Origin: Herpetosiphon gulosus
GTDB lineage: Bacteria > Chloroflexota > Chloroflexia > Chloroflexales > Herpetosiphonaceae
Assembly: GCF_039545135.1 (NCBI RefSeq)
Contig: NZ_BAABRU010000008.1
Location: 245,268 to 309,267, forward strand
Length of the DNA stretch: 64,000 nt
Direction of reading: 5' to 3'
Shown: one piece after another, positions 18,069-28,302 of the stretch
How positions within the stretch are numbered: the first letter of the stretch is position 1
Layout: each line of letters starts with the position of its first letter
Notes under the pieces: model-generated
Seen by the model: only the letters and a program-made list of their open reading frames with translations
What the model was told of the DNA's origin: nothing
The model's database searches: none
Program-made: the position numbers and the translations under genes

Positions 18069-18881
18069 ATGCGTGAATTTAGTTTTTATCAAGGATTCTC
18101 ATTACGACGAGAACGTCTTGCAGGAATGTTACAAGCTGTTGCTGCTAACTCAACCGCGTCTGATGAAGAAATTGGTAGACATATGGGCGTAAATCCTTAT
18201 ATGGTTGAAGGGTTTCAAGGATGGCTTTGTAAAACAGGGCTAGGGTCTAAACAACATAAAGATTATAAACTTACCCCATTTGGTCGGCTAGCCGTACAAT
18301 ATGATCCTCTATTAAGTGATCAAGGTACATCTTGGATACTCCATTTTTATCTTTCAACTCAGCATGATGAGCGTGCTGAAGTATGGTATCGCTTTTTTAA
18401 CCAATTTATTGTTCCTCATCAAACATTCACTCGTGATGAATTAGCCGTTGCTATTTCACGAAGTATAGAGGAACCACCTAAAAATAAGGCTTCGCTAACT
18501 AAAGATATTGGTGAACTATTAAAAGCATATACAAATACAGACGCATTAGGTGCACTAGGTCTTTTACAAAAGAGTGGTAAGGAACATTATTTTTCTGGAA
18601 ATAATTCTTTACCTCATGCATTAATTGGTGCGTTTATGCTATTTGATACCTGGAATCGCTATTTTTCTGCTACAGATACATTGCGACTTACTCAAATCAG
18701 CCAAGAACTCGAAATGCTGGGGAAAGTAATCATTGGGAGCCGCGAGCGGATTCAGTCATTAATAGGCCAATTACAAACGCTAGGCTTGCTCGTAATTGCA
18801 GATACCCAACATGAGCCTGTAACCCGTCGGTTTAAAGAGTCGCCTTTTCTCCTTTTAGAGAAGTATTATCAACAACTATGA
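18069..18881 (+). CDS. DUF4007-family protein, first gene of a BREX-like operon
   Basis: 270 residues. The length and general pattern fit the DUF4007 family: a helical N-terminal part with a helix-turn-helix look at residues 31-60, a central stretch LTPFGRLAVQYDPLLSDQGTSWILHFYL, and an ending TRRFKESPFLLLEKYY. As I recall, DUF4007 proteins tend to lie beside PAPS-reductase-like genes in phosphorothioate and type 4 BREX-like loci, but their biochemical role is not established and no PAPS-reductase gene is present here. The stop overlaps the next start by four bases (ATGA), so it is co-translated with the defence genes. The roughly 220 bases upstream, between the IS and this gene, are AT-rich and should hold the operon promoter. 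Codon use is visibly more A/T-rich than outside the island. Confidence 0.7.
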   Translation: MREFSFYQGFSLRRERLAGMLQAVAANSTASDEEIGRHMGVNPYMVEGFQGWLCKTGLGSKQHKDYKLTPFGRLAVQYDPLLSDQGTSWILHFYLSTQHDERAEVWYRFFNQFIVPHQTFTRDELAVAISRSIEEPPKNKASLTKDIGELLKAYTNTDALGALGLLQKSGKEHYFSGNNSLPHALIGAFMLFDTWNRYFSATDTLRLTQISQELEMLGKVIIGSRERIQSLIGQLQTLGLLVIADTQHEPVTRRFKESPFLLLEKYYQQL

Positions 18882-19369
18882 ATTCAAGGTTTGAAACTGC
18901 CAAAACTCAATTCATCAAATGTTGTGTCGATCAGCCGCGCTATCGAGTAGCGTGGCTGATTGGTAAACCATTGAGTGGTAAGAGTAAATTAGCTCAAGAA
19001 TTAAGCACTATACTTAATTGGCACTATATTAACTATACAACCACCCTTGGCTATTTTGATTCTCTCCGGTTAACGATAGCAAGCTATCAGCCATTGGATT
19101 TCATTAAAGCAATTCAAAGTTGGTGCATGAACACTCAATCAGAAGTGTTGATACTTGACGAAATCGATGCACTTTTAGCGTGTTGGTCTAATGATCAACG
19201 GCGAGTTTGGATAAGCCAGATTGCACGTTTAACAGGACTTCCATGTGGTCTTATCTTGGTGTCTCATCTTGTTGATTATACGGTTTTAGGGGCATATATT
19301 CCTGACAATGATGGTCGTTATGTTGTGCAACTAGGAGAAGATAATGAATCAATTACCACTAAACTATGA
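18878..19369 (+). CDS. Small P-loop ATPase, BrxF-like
   Basis: 163 residues with Walker A GKPLSGKS (29-36) and Walker B SEVLILDEID (Asp94, Glu95). The rest is a compact AAA-like core without an added domain. The size and the position directly before a giant BrxC-type ATPase match BrxF, the small ATPase of type 3 BREX loci. It overlaps the DUF4007 gene by four bases and the BrxC gene by 26. Assignment to BrxF rests on context and the motif layout and is not certain; a generic AAA ATPase of a defence operon is the alternative. A role as ATP-dependent partner of BrxC is inferred. Confidence 0.65.
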   Translation: MNSRFETAKTQFIKCCVDQPRYRVAWLIGKPLSGKSKLAQELSTILNWHYINYTTTLGYFDSLRLTIASYQPLDFIKAIQSWCMNTQSEVLILDEIDALLACWSNDQRRVWISQIARLTGLPCGLILVSHLVDYTVLGAYIPDNDGRYVVQLGEDNESITTKL

Positions 19370-22300
19370 TGCTCTTGTTTCTGTAGAGGCTGGGTTCAAA
19401 CCATCAGTTCAATTACCATCTGATTTTGACAATGAGGATATCAATAAGCGACTTATTAATAGCTATATTCCTACCACCCAAACCGTTGATATTTTTACAG
19501 AAATTGCTCGGAGCCTGAGTCCTCATAGTACTGAACGTGCCAGAATGTTGGTTGGAACGTTTGGAACAGGTAAATCTGATTTGCTGCTTATGCTTTGTAA
19601 TTACTTCTCCCAACCGGTTGATGCAGTTTCGATGCGAACTTTTTATCAACGCCTTGAGTCTATTAACGAAAATCAAGCTAATACTATTAAGCAACGGCGT
19701 AATGAAAACAAACCTTTCTTGGTTGTTTTATTACAAGCCGATGCAGTAACACCATTTCCGGGGTTTGTATTGTATGGCCTTCAGCAGGCATTAATGCGGC
19801 AAAATCTTCAAGATCTTATGGAAATAACTAAATATCAAGCAGCTCGAGAACTGATTGAAACGTGGGAACGAGATCACCACCCTCGACTTGCTGATTTACA
19901 AACCTTTTTATATGAACGTGAAAGTCGAGAGATATTAACGCTAAAGGCAGATTTAGCTAGCGCCCAAGCCGATATGGCATTGCCAATATTTCAACGAGCA
20001 TTTAAAGCGGTAACTGGTACAGAGTTCAACATCTATGGCTATAGCCAACCCCATGAGACCTATGCACGAGTTGCCAAAGCACTACGTGATCGGGGAACTC
20101 ATAGTGGTATTTTGCTCATTTGTGATGAATTTACCGAGTTTTTACGCCGTTTTGAAATGGGACAAGATATTGGCGAATTAGAGTCTGAGACAAAAGCAAT
20201 AGAGAATATAGCTGAGCGTAGCGCAACATCAGGGGCTAATCAGATCCATTTTCTTATAGCAAGTTTAGATAGTTTTGCAAGTGCCTCAATGGAGAGTAAT
20301 AGCACACAAGCAAATAAAGCTCTTGAGCGGAGTGGTGGCCGATTTAAGCAACATTCGTTGGCAATTCAAGGTAGCGAAGAATTACTGCGAGGGGCGATTC
20401 AGCGAACCGAACAAGGCAAACAGCTTGTTTTGCCAAATCGGCAACGTGACGAATTGCTTAACATTGCCCATGAGCGCTGGCCGTCACCGTGGCATAAGCG
20501 CGAATGGGTTCGGGATGTTGTGATTGAGGGTACATTTCCGCTCCATCCGCTCACCACGTTTGCTTTGCCACTGATTAACCGCAAAGTTGCTCAAAGTCAA
20601 CGGACAATGTTTTTATTCCTTAATAGTAATCAAGGGTTACGGGGGTTTCTGAAAACAACAAAACTTCAAAGCATGTATCCTGATTGGTTCAATTTAGTAA
20701 CTTTAGATTACTTGTTTGATTATTTTTACGAGAGTATTGAAATTAAAAAATCTGATATCACTGAGGCTTTTACCCATTCATTACAGCGCCTAGGTACTGC
20801 TACAGTTGATATTCGTATCGTTGATTTAGCAAAACGGATTTTAAAAGTTGTTGCCCTTGGCGAAGTCATTAGTGATAGCTTTCCTGGATTAACTCGTCAG
20901 CTCTTGCGACAGGCACTCAATATGCCAGAGTCGGCCCAAGCTGATTTAATGATAGCTCTCGATGTACTCGATGGGCTTGAAGCAATTTATCCTCCAAGCG
21001 AGACTGATAGTGATACTAGCGGGGTTTATAGTCTGCCAATGCAGGGACGAGTTAGCTCAAGACATCTTAAACAACGGATTAAAGCTATTGCCCAAACCCT
21101 CACTATTACTGTGGACAGTTTACAAGCCAAGCATAAGGCTGAATCAGTTAAAACACAATCCTATAATACTAATTATGGTACGCACCGTGAATTAACAGCG
21201 TTTTACGTTGCTCTAGCCTCTCTCACTTCATCAAATAAGCTAAAGGCTGATCTTGAGGCATCAGCAGATGGGCTATTGTGGTATGTTATTGCAACAAGTG
21301 ATACAGACCAAGTGAAGGCACGAAGCGAGGCGCGTGAACTTACGAAAAAGCACCCAAATCTTGTAATTGGTATCCCATTAATGCCGCTTACGATACTAAA
21401 TGTCTTAAAAGATTATGAAGCGCTTGAGCGGCTGAGGAATGATCCACAACTAGATACTGCTGCTAAAGACTATTTAAGGGATACGGCACAGGTTGGCAAA
21501 AGCTATAAATTGGCTTTGGAAACTGCCCTTAGCAAACTCCGTGATCCTAAACAATGGGAATGGTTTGCAAATGGATCTAATCGAACGCTTCCGCTACCCG
21601 ATCTTGTGAATGATGTTATTAGCAAATTATTCAACGCTACGCCTATTCATCATCTTGGACAACACTTTAAGCCAAAAGGGTATTCACCAGCACTTGATGA
21701 GGCTATTGGCCATATAATTAAGGGGAAGATTCTTATTGCTAGCAATGGTTCAAGATCCGCAGATATGATTTTGAAAACTGCTGTGGTTAAACTTGGGTTG
21801 CTCAAGCAAGGAACCAAACAAGGTGCTTTTGATAGTTATACAGTAATCGAACCAGATGGGGGGACTCCTAAAAGCCTGAATGTATGGGAATGCATGCGAT
21901 CCCATCTAACAAGTCGAAAATTATGGGCAGATCTCGTTGCAACTCTGCGTCAACCTCCTTATGGTATGTATAATTCATTATTAAGTGTATTTATTGCAGC
22001 CTTTTTTAATTATTATAGTGAGGCTGTTGATGTGACCAATGCACACATTGGTAATCAAGGATTTTTGAATATTGATGGGTCGTTAATCAAAAAAATGCTT
22101 GATCAACCCCATAATTTCTCCGTGCGCTATCAGCCATTAGAACCTAGTGAGTCGCAATGGCTTCGTGGAATGTTATTCTGTGGGCTAAAACAAAGTCTTG
22201 AGCAGGGGGTCACGCAAGGTATGACCTTACGTGCTCATGTTGCTGACCAGATTCGCCAATGGATTAAGCGATTGGCATTTCCTATGTTTGTGGGAACCTT

Positions 22301-24401
22301 AGAAGCTAGCATCTTGAAGGGGTTGTACCCCAATGTGGATTCTCAGTTGATTAACGTTGTACAGCAGCTTATTCAATCGAAAACCTTTGAATCTGATGTG
22401 CTTAATATGATTCCTCATGATGTGGGAATGCCTACTGATCATACAGTTTGGGATGAAACAAGCGTAGAAACTGGCCTTCAACGCTTTGAATTGGTTTGTC
22501 GTATGATCGAAAGGCTACCAAAACTACTCCATGAGTATGCGATTAATCGGGTAGCTGCTATATTTGGTGCCGATCCTGTAGATCCTGATGCTGCTCCTAC
22601 GAACTATGATCGCCGTTGGGATACTATCTATCGGTGGCGAATGAGTCGTAAGATTGTACAGGTGAGTGGGTTGGCTCACTATCCTCGTGATTTGTTTCGG
22701 ATTACAAATAGTTCTAATGGTTTAATTGAGACTAAATTGCTTGATGAATTTGCCCGCACCATTTCTGATGTGAATTCTGATTATCAGCGTTGGACTACAT
22801 TTGATAAGCTGGAAAGAGTTATTGACGAAATATCAAAGGCTAAAAAAATCATTGATGAGCAGTGGGCGCAATCTGCATCAGTTGAAGAAGTATGGCTTGA
22901 TGGGATTGCAACAGCTACATTAGGTCGTAAGACCGTTAATGTTAAAGATACTGCGGTAGCACGATATTTGGCAGAGTGGGCTACTCGTATTTCATGGCCA
23001 AGCTGGATTCATAGTGTTACTCCAAAGAGCATACAAGGAATTTACTCACACTTAAGTGAGCAACAGTCTCAAGATCTTCTGTATATGCTGCGCCGTATTA
23101 GCTATGATGCGACCCAATGGCAGAGCGAGCTTGCGACTACTTTGCCGAATCAGTTTGGCGCTGAGTCGTGGCATAAAGCTGATGTCATAAAAGCAATTAT
23201 ACGGTTTGAGGAAGCTATTAAGCGTGCAAATGTAATTGATCTTAAGGCACAAGAGCATATTATTAATGCTATTACCCAATTATTTGGTAGTGATGGTGAT
23301 GGTAATCCAAATGATACTATTACTGAATGGCTCTTGGCACATCCGGTCGTTATACAGACCGATATTTCAGTAGAAGCCCAACAATTGCTCAAACACCTGA
23401 ATGACAAGAATAATAATGATTTATCAACCTTGATATTAACTACTCTACCTCAATCATTGCCTCAAATTAGGAAGTCGTATCAAGAATGGGCTGATTATAC
23501 AATATTTGGTCACTATTTTAAGCTGATTCAAGGAGTCATCCATGAAATTGCGACCTATATATCGGTTAGTGAAATAGAGTATCAATGGTTAACTGGAGTT
23601 GCATCTGCGTTTTCAAATCAACCTTTTAGTACCGATACACGCGATAAATCTCGTCTAATTCCATTAGTTTATCAAAAGTTGCTTGCTTGGCGTGATCAAC
23701 AACAACTTCCAAGTTTTATTAATACTTTAGAACAAAAAGATTTGAATTTGATTATTGATCCTGCTAGCCACCATATGATTGATTCGATCTTATTGGTCTT
23801 AAAAACTAAAGCTAGAGATATAGATTTAATGGCAGAAATATTATTAGTCCGGCTGCCAAAATCTCTTCAAACTAGCAATAATAAACCAGAATTATTGGGT
23901 GAAGATATACAATCGCTTTTGGGAGATTTAGATCGTGTTTGTATGCTAGCTAGTCAAATTTCTAATAAATTTAAGCAGCTGATTTATAAGGAAATAGAAA
24001 ATATTTTTGGGTTTAATCAAGGAGATTTTATAAAAAATTTATATACTTGGCGTGATGCACATATTTTGTTGTCAAATGATTCTATATCTACTCAATCCAA
24101 GCAATTCTTTAATATACTTCATGCTAATGGAGATCTTATGCTTGCATTATTGAATCAGATTCCAAAAATATTCCATAAAGTAGGTATTCCCTATAATCAA
24201 TGGCCTACCTGGAATGTGTATGATACCTATATCGAGAACTTACGTGCTGCTGTGCAAGAAATTGAACAATATGGGGAAATTAAGGATTCTACACCAGCAG
24301 CAAATGAAGTTTGGAATATATTTAAGCGAGAATTTGATATGCTTACTATTGAAGAACAACGCTGGCTTATTAATAAATTTAATCAAGAGTTACGTGGATG
24401 A
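19344..24401 (+). CDS. brxC: BrxC/PglY-like giant ATPase of a BREX system
   Basis: 1685 residues, larger than the roughly 1200 usual for BrxC. Near the N-terminus there is a P-loop GTFGTGKS (71-78) and a Walker B motif LLICDEF (Asp261, Glu262). The sequence between and after them (PHSTERARMLVGTF, NRKVAQSQRTMFLFL) resembles BrxC/PglY. The long C-terminal half is helical, repetitive in character and without motifs I recognise. In BREX, BrxC is an essential AAA ATPase of the complex that senses or processes phage DNA. Here it is tightly packed: its start lies inside the upstream ATPase gene and its stop overlaps pglZ in ATGA. AT-rich codon use marks it as part of the acquired island. Confidence 0.85.
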   Translation: MNQLPLNYDALVSVEAGFKPSVQLPSDFDNEDINKRLINSYIPTTQTVDIFTEIARSLSPHSTERARMLVGTFGTGKSDLLLMLCNYFSQPVDAVSMRTFYQRLESINENQANTIKQRRNENKPFLVVLLQADAVTPFPGFVLYGLQQALMRQNLQDLMEITKYQAARELIETWERDHHPRLADLQTFLYERESREILTLKADLASAQADMALPIFQRAFKAVTGTEFNIYGYSQPHETYARVAKALRDRGTHSGILLICDEFTEFLRRFEMGQDIGELESETKAIENIAERSATSGANQIHFLIASLDSFASASMESNSTQANKALERSGGRFKQHSLAIQGSEELLRGAIQRTEQGKQLVLPNRQRDELLNIAHERWPSPWHKREWVRDVVIEGTFPLHPLTTFALPLINRKVAQSQRTMFLFLNSNQGLRGFLKTTKLQSMYPDWFNLVTLDYLFDYFYESIEIKKSDITEAFTHSLQRLGTATVDIRIVDLAKRILKVVALGEVISDSFPGLTRQLLRQALNMPESAQADLMIALDVLDGLEAIYPPSETDSDTSGVYSLPMQGRVSSRHLKQRIKAIAQTLTITVDSLQAKHKAESVKTQSYNTNYGTHRELTAFYVALASLTSSNKLKADLEASADGLLWYVIATSDTDQVKARSEARELTKKHPNLVIGIPLMPLTILNVLKDYEALERLRNDPQLDTAAKDYLRDTAQVGKSYKLALETALSKLRDPKQWEWFANGSNRTLPLPDLVNDVISKLFNATPIHHLGQHFKPKGYSPALDEAIGHIIKGKILIASNGSRSADMILKTAVVKLGLLKQGTKQGAFDSYTVIEPDGGTPKSLNVWECMRSHLTSRKLWADLVATLRQPPYGMYNSLLSVFIAAFFNYYSEAVDVTNAHIGNQGFLNIDGSLIKKMLDQPHNFSVRYQPLEPSESQWLRGMLFCGLKQSLEQGVTQGMTLRAHVADQIRQWIKRLAFPMFVGTLEASILKGLYPNVDSQLINVVQQLIQSKTFESDVLNMIPHDVGMPTDHTVWDETSVETGLQRFELVCRMIERLPKLLHEYAINRVAAIFGADPVDPDAAPTNYDRRWDTIYRWRMSRKIVQVSGLAHYPRDLFRITNSSNGLIETKLLDEFARTISDVNSDYQRWTTFDKLERVIDEISKAKKIIDEQWAQSASVEEVWLDGIATATLGRKTVNVKDTAVARYLAEWATRISWPSWIHSVTPKSIQGIYSHLSEQQSQDLLYMLRRISYDATQWQSELATTLPNQFGAESWHKADVIKAIIRFEEAIKRANVIDLKAQEHIINAITQLFGSDGDGNPNDTITEWLLAHPVVIQTDISVEAQQLLKHLNDKNNNDLSTLILTTLPQSLPQIRKSYQEWADYTIFGHYFKLIQGVIHEIATYISVSEIEYQWLTGVASAFSNQPFSTDTRDKSRLIPLVYQKLLAWRDQQQLPSFINTLEQKDLNLIIDPASHHMIDSILLVLKTKARDIDLMAEILLVRLPKSLQTSNNKPELLGEDIQSLLGDLDRVCMLASQISNKFKQLIYKEIENIFGFNQGDFIKNLYTWRDAHILLSNDSISTQSKQFFNILHANGDLMLALLNQIPKIFHKVGIPYNQWPTWNVYDTYIENLRAAVQEIEQYGEIKDSTPAANEVWNIFKREFDMLTIEEQRWLINKFNQELRG

Positions 24402-26728
24402 TCACTATTACTGTTGACCTTTACAATTTCAGCGACCCACCATCATCTGCAATTCTAGCACAACGCGTAGAAGATTATGTATCTGTACGACAAAGGATAC
24501 GATTAGCACTTGATATGCATCAAGTGCTAATCGTGTATGTGACCCATCGTACTGTATTGCACTGGTTTGATGATTTTCATCAATATCCAAGTTCAGTAAT
24601 TCAGTGGCGATATGTTGATCCAACCCAAAAATATATAGATTTATTTGGGGTTGAGTCTCCTTCTGTATTACGTTTGGATTTAATAAAACAACTAGATCTT
24701 GACTCATTGCCAAACCCAACGCCTGGTACAACTGTCGATCCTATTAGCTGGATTTTAGGCCATAGATTAGATCAGATATGGAGTGATATACATGGTTCCC
24801 AACAGCATTTTGCTGAGTTGATTGCAACTATTTGTGAGCAGTATTCGCCATATCCTGATAGCTTATTGCCCTTAATCGAATTGAAACTTGGATCATGGGC
24901 TACATATGATCCAATTTATCAAACGCTCAATCCGCATACTCTTGTAAAAGATGCCCAGCGGCTCATCAATCGATGGGTGTTTCGCAATTATAAACAAGAA
25001 TTTTTTGCTAATGATTATCGTGAATATATTAATGCTCCTTTGATGACAATGGGGCATACTCAAGCATCTCGGTATATAGCTGTAGTGCATGCACAAACGG
25101 ATTTTATCAAATCCTATTGGAATAGCTGGTTTGTTGAGAGAGGGCAGAATAAAGAATCCTTAGATGGCGCTCTTCATGATATGTCTGGGTTGAGTTCATT
25201 AGAATTAGCTGCTATTATCCAGGTTCTTGATAAAAAGCCCGAATTGCTTGATTCATCACTATTAAGTGCAATTAAGACGAAATTCTCATTCCTCCCCGCT
25301 GGAAAGATTCATATTCGGGATTTGGCGAAGCGTATTCCACCTGATGAGCCGCAAATTCCAAGTCAGGAGTGGACTGAAGAGCGTTATCTTCAATGGGTTA
25401 CGCAAGAATATATGCCTTATTTCAGTTGGGTTATTCGACATAAACAAAACCGTGAATATCAGCAGCAATGTGCTAATACGTTTAGTGACTGGCTTCTCGA
25501 TCACTATCCAGCTTGGCTTAATAGTGCTAATTCTCCTGTGATAATGAATAACTATGGGGTAATGAGCCAACTCTTGGAGGATGATCCGAATGCGATAGTT
25601 CTTTGGCTAGTAGTAGATGGCCTGACATGGTGGCAAGGGGCATTGCTCTATGAAGTGTGTGAGTCCCATGGCTTATGGCTACAGATGAATGTCCCTAATA
25701 TTGCAATACTACCCTCGATAACCACTATTTCTAAACGTGTATTGGTTACAGGCGTTACTAATGCTGATCCTAGTTTATCTATTGTAAGTGTGGCCCGATT
25801 GCAATTTAACAAGAGTCGAATCGAGCATTTCATCAGTGCTAATCGTGATGATCTGCTGAGAGAATTTAGGCAGCAATCCTCAAGATGTTATGTTCTATTA
25901 GATAATATGATTGATACGATTGCTCATCAAGGAAGTAACTTTACAGATAATCGTGCAATTAAAGGGCATTTGGAAGATCTCGCACAGTTGGCTGGAGATC
26001 TATACCAAATTTGTGAAACGAATGGCCAGAATTTTCATCTCCTTGTTAGTAGTGATCATGGCAGCACGCTGCTACCCTCAGAGGCAATAATGCTACCTTT
26101 GCCACGAAATACTAATGCGATCGATGAAGTTGATGATCAAGATATGCTATCCGTAGGTCAATCACGGAGTACAAGAGCAGCTTCGATTGCTGATCTTGGC
26201 CAACTGCCAAGCTATGAACATGAACAATGGTATATTCTCCATAAAGATCGCTACCAGTTGCCTGCCCATTATATTGTACCGCGAGGATATAACTATCTAA
26301 GCAGACGGCCATCCGGCTGGACTCATGGGGGTTTAACTCCAGAAGAAGTCGTTGTTCCTTTTATCCATTTGACATCGAATGTTCGCCATGTAATTCCACT
26401 AGAAATACAGCTGGTTGGTGGGTTACAGCTATCACAATCTAGTATTGTAAGGCTTGTGTTTACTAACTTCAATAAATTCCCATTTGAACGAGCAACTATG
26501 AGGCTCCCTAGTCTGAATTTGACTATCAATATAGATAGCTTTTCCTCAAATGGAAAAACTGAGATTTCCATCGAGTTTCCTTCGGTTAAGACTGAAAAGT
26601 CTGAAGTCGAGATTGCGTGGCGGCTTGATACAAGTTTGTTTGGTATACCTCATTCCCAAGAAGGCCAGACAACCATGCCGATTCGACGTTTACAAATCCA
26701 AGATAATTTTGAAGGCTTTGATATTTAG
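24398..26728 (+). CDS. pglZ: PglZ-like alkaline-phosphatase-superfamily protein of a BREX system
   Basis: 776 residues. The PglZ domain (alkaline phosphatase fold) occupies roughly residues 395-680, with metal-binding motifs LVVDGLTWWQG (Asp407), SSDHGS (Asp553, His554) and THGGLTPEEVVVPF (His643). The upstream 390 residues are helical. PglZ is the hallmark protein of all BREX types and is required for both defence and self-marking where tested; its nuclease or phosphatase substrate is still debated. It overlaps brxC by four bases and is followed 12 bases later by brxL. All metal-site motifs are intact, so this subunit looks functional even though the operon is incomplete. Confidence 0.9.
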   Translation: MITITVDLYNFSDPPSSAILAQRVEDYVSVRQRIRLALDMHQVLIVYVTHRTVLHWFDDFHQYPSSVIQWRYVDPTQKYIDLFGVESPSVLRLDLIKQLDLDSLPNPTPGTTVDPISWILGHRLDQIWSDIHGSQQHFAELIATICEQYSPYPDSLLPLIELKLGSWATYDPIYQTLNPHTLVKDAQRLINRWVFRNYKQEFFANDYREYINAPLMTMGHTQASRYIAVVHAQTDFIKSYWNSWFVERGQNKESLDGALHDMSGLSSLELAAIIQVLDKKPELLDSSLLSAIKTKFSFLPAGKIHIRDLAKRIPPDEPQIPSQEWTEERYLQWVTQEYMPYFSWVIRHKQNREYQQQCANTFSDWLLDHYPAWLNSANSPVIMNNYGVMSQLLEDDPNAIVLWLVVDGLTWWQGALLYEVCESHGLWLQMNVPNIAILPSITTISKRVLVTGVTNADPSLSIVSVARLQFNKSRIEHFISANRDDLLREFRQQSSRCYVLLDNMIDTIAHQGSNFTDNRAIKGHLEDLAQLAGDLYQICETNGQNFHLLVSSDHGSTLLPSEAIMLPLPRNTNAIDEVDDQDMLSVGQSRSTRAASIADLGQLPSYEHEQWYILHKDRYQLPAHYIVPRGYNYLSRRPSGWTHGGLTPEEVVVPFIHLTSNVRHVIPLEIQLVGGLQLSQSSIVRLVFTNFNKFPFERATMRLPSLNLTINIDSFSSNGKTEISIEFPSVKTEKSEVEIAWRLDTSLFGIPHSQEGQTTMPIRRLQIQDNFEGFDI

Positions 26729-26740
26729 TATAGGTAGTTT

Positions 26741-28153
26741 ATGACAGCACTTAACCCTTATGAACAAAAAGCACAGCAAGTATTTGGTGAAGTCTGTGTT
26801 AATAAAGCTTTAGTCCAACAGGCTGGGTTTGGAACACGCAGTATTCCTACCTTTGTGAGTGAATGGATTGTGACAAGGCATGCTCCTGATGGAATACTTG
26901 ATGATCTTGCGCGAGACAAGATTCGGAACTTTTTAAATAAACATTTACCTACACGCGACCAAAAGCAACAACTGAAAGCACAACTTAAAAATGGCGAAAC
27001 CCTCACAATTCTTGATCAGTATAATGTGGCCGTTGATCTTAAAAAAGATCAACATGATGTAACCATTCCAAGTTTAGATGAAAAAAAAGCCGGAATAGTA
27101 GAGCATCTTCTAGAGTTATATCCATTGTTGCTTGGTGATGGTGTATGGGGGGTGGGGAAGCTGAATTATCAACCACCGGATAAAAGTAGAGACGGGCAAA
27201 TTATACTAAGTGATTTTCGCCCAATGCAGAATTCGACCCTGGATCTTGACTTATTCTGTGAACGACGGTCAGAATTTGCCCTTGATGAGTGGCGTGATTT
27301 ATTGATTTCGAGTATGGGCTACAACCCTGAAAAATATAGTATTCCGCAGCAAATGCACCTATTAACTCGCTTAGTCCCTTTAATTCAAGAACGCGTTAAT
27401 ATGATCGAGCTTGCCCCCAAAGGAACTGGGAAATCATTTGTTTTCCTTAATTTGTCACGCTATGCTCGGCTTGTTTCGGGTGGCAAGGTTACTGCCGCTG
27501 GGTTATTCTATAACAATAATACCCGCCAAGTTGGCCTATTGGGTAACTATGACCTCGTAGTATTTGATGAAGCACAATCGCTTTCATTTGATAATCCAGG
27601 TGAGATCATTGGTGTTCTGAAAGATTATCTTGAATCAGGAAGCTTTTCACGAGGCGGAACCCAGAAGATTGAGGCTAGTGCTGGTATCATGATGCTAGCG
27701 AATATTCCACTTGATGAATACCAACGCCCGCGTCATCGGAATCTTTTTTCGGAATTACCAGCATTTCTGGGAGAAACAGCCTTTATTGATCGTATCCATG
27801 GGATACTGCCTGGCTGGGAGTTGCCAAGGATTAAAAATTCGCTTATTGCAACTGGTATTGGCTTTAAAGCCGATTATTTTGGTGATGTTCTCCATGGTCT
27901 GCGTCATAGAGCAGGATATGAGCAAATTGTCATTCAACATAACACTATTTCTGGGACAAATGATACACGCGATACCATTGCTATTACACGATTGGCTAGT
28001 GGTTTTTGTAAATTGCTGTTTCCGGATGGGCTGGTTAGTCCCGAAGATTTTCGAGAATATTGCCTTAAACCTGCGGTTCAACTTCGTCAACGAGTTCGTG
28101 ATCAGCTGAGCTTGCTTGATCCTGAATATTCAGATGTAAGTATTGGTTGGTAG
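26741..28153 (+). CDS. brxL: BrxL-like AAA+ protein, apparently truncated before its Lon-type protease domain
   Basis: 470 residues, against roughly 680 for the full-length Lon-like BrxL family. The AAA+ core is present: Walker A PKGTGKS (226-232), Walker B VVFDEAQ (Asp276, Glu277) and a typical NIPLDEYQRPRHRNLFSELP segment. The frame ends as EYSDVSIGW, where I would expect the linker into the C-terminal S16-type protease domain. The stop codon (28151-28153) is created exactly at the junction with the right LOG repeat, which begins at 28152. No catalytic Ser/Lys region follows in any frame. BrxL works as a DNA-translocating ring in BREX defence. A truncated form may be inactive or retain only ATPase function. 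Confidence 0.85.
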   Translation: MTALNPYEQKAQQVFGEVCVNKALVQQAGFGTRSIPTFVSEWIVTRHAPDGILDDLARDKIRNFLNKHLPTRDQKQQLKAQLKNGETLTILDQYNVAVDLKKDQHDVTIPSLDEKKAGIVEHLLELYPLLLGDGVWGVGKLNYQPPDKSRDGQIILSDFRPMQNSTLDLDLFCERRSEFALDEWRDLLISSMGYNPEKYSIPQQMHLLTRLVPLIQERVNMIELAPKGTGKSFVFLNLSRYARLVSGGKVTAAGLFYNNNTRQVGLLGNYDLVVFDEAQSLSFDNPGEIIGVLKDYLESGSFSRGGTQKIEASAGIMMLANIPLDEYQRPRHRNLFSELPAFLGETAFIDRIHGILPGWELPRIKNSLIATGIGFKADYFGDVLHGLRHRAGYEQIVIQHNTISGTNDTRDTIAITRLASGFCKLLFPDGLVSPEDFREYCLKPAVQLRQRVRDQLSLLDPEYSDVSIGW

Positions 28154-28302
28154 CCATTCGAAGAGCCACCATAGACGAGGCCTAAACCCCGTTGGGCTGC
28201 GGCGATACCGAGTTCCCTAGCTGCGTCGCTATAGTCGGGCTGCGCTCCATTGCGCGAACCACAGAACACACACACATTAAATTCTGGTCGTTTCATCATC
28301 AT
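28152..28302 (-). pseudogene. 5' fragment of the LOG-family gene
   Basis: Encodes about the first 50 residues of the LOG protein, from ATG 28302 through VYGGSSNG, and then runs into the end of brxL. It is nearly identical to the intact gene at 16737-16887, with a few substitutions. It is either the original 5' end left behind when the island entered or a duplicate made by it. Confidence 0.9.

Noticed and set aside
18069..28153. Search for a methyltransferase (PglX), PAPS reductase (BrxP) or nuclease in the defence operon
   Set aside because: No NPPY-type, PP-loop or nuclease motif was found in any of the five genes or in the gaps between them.
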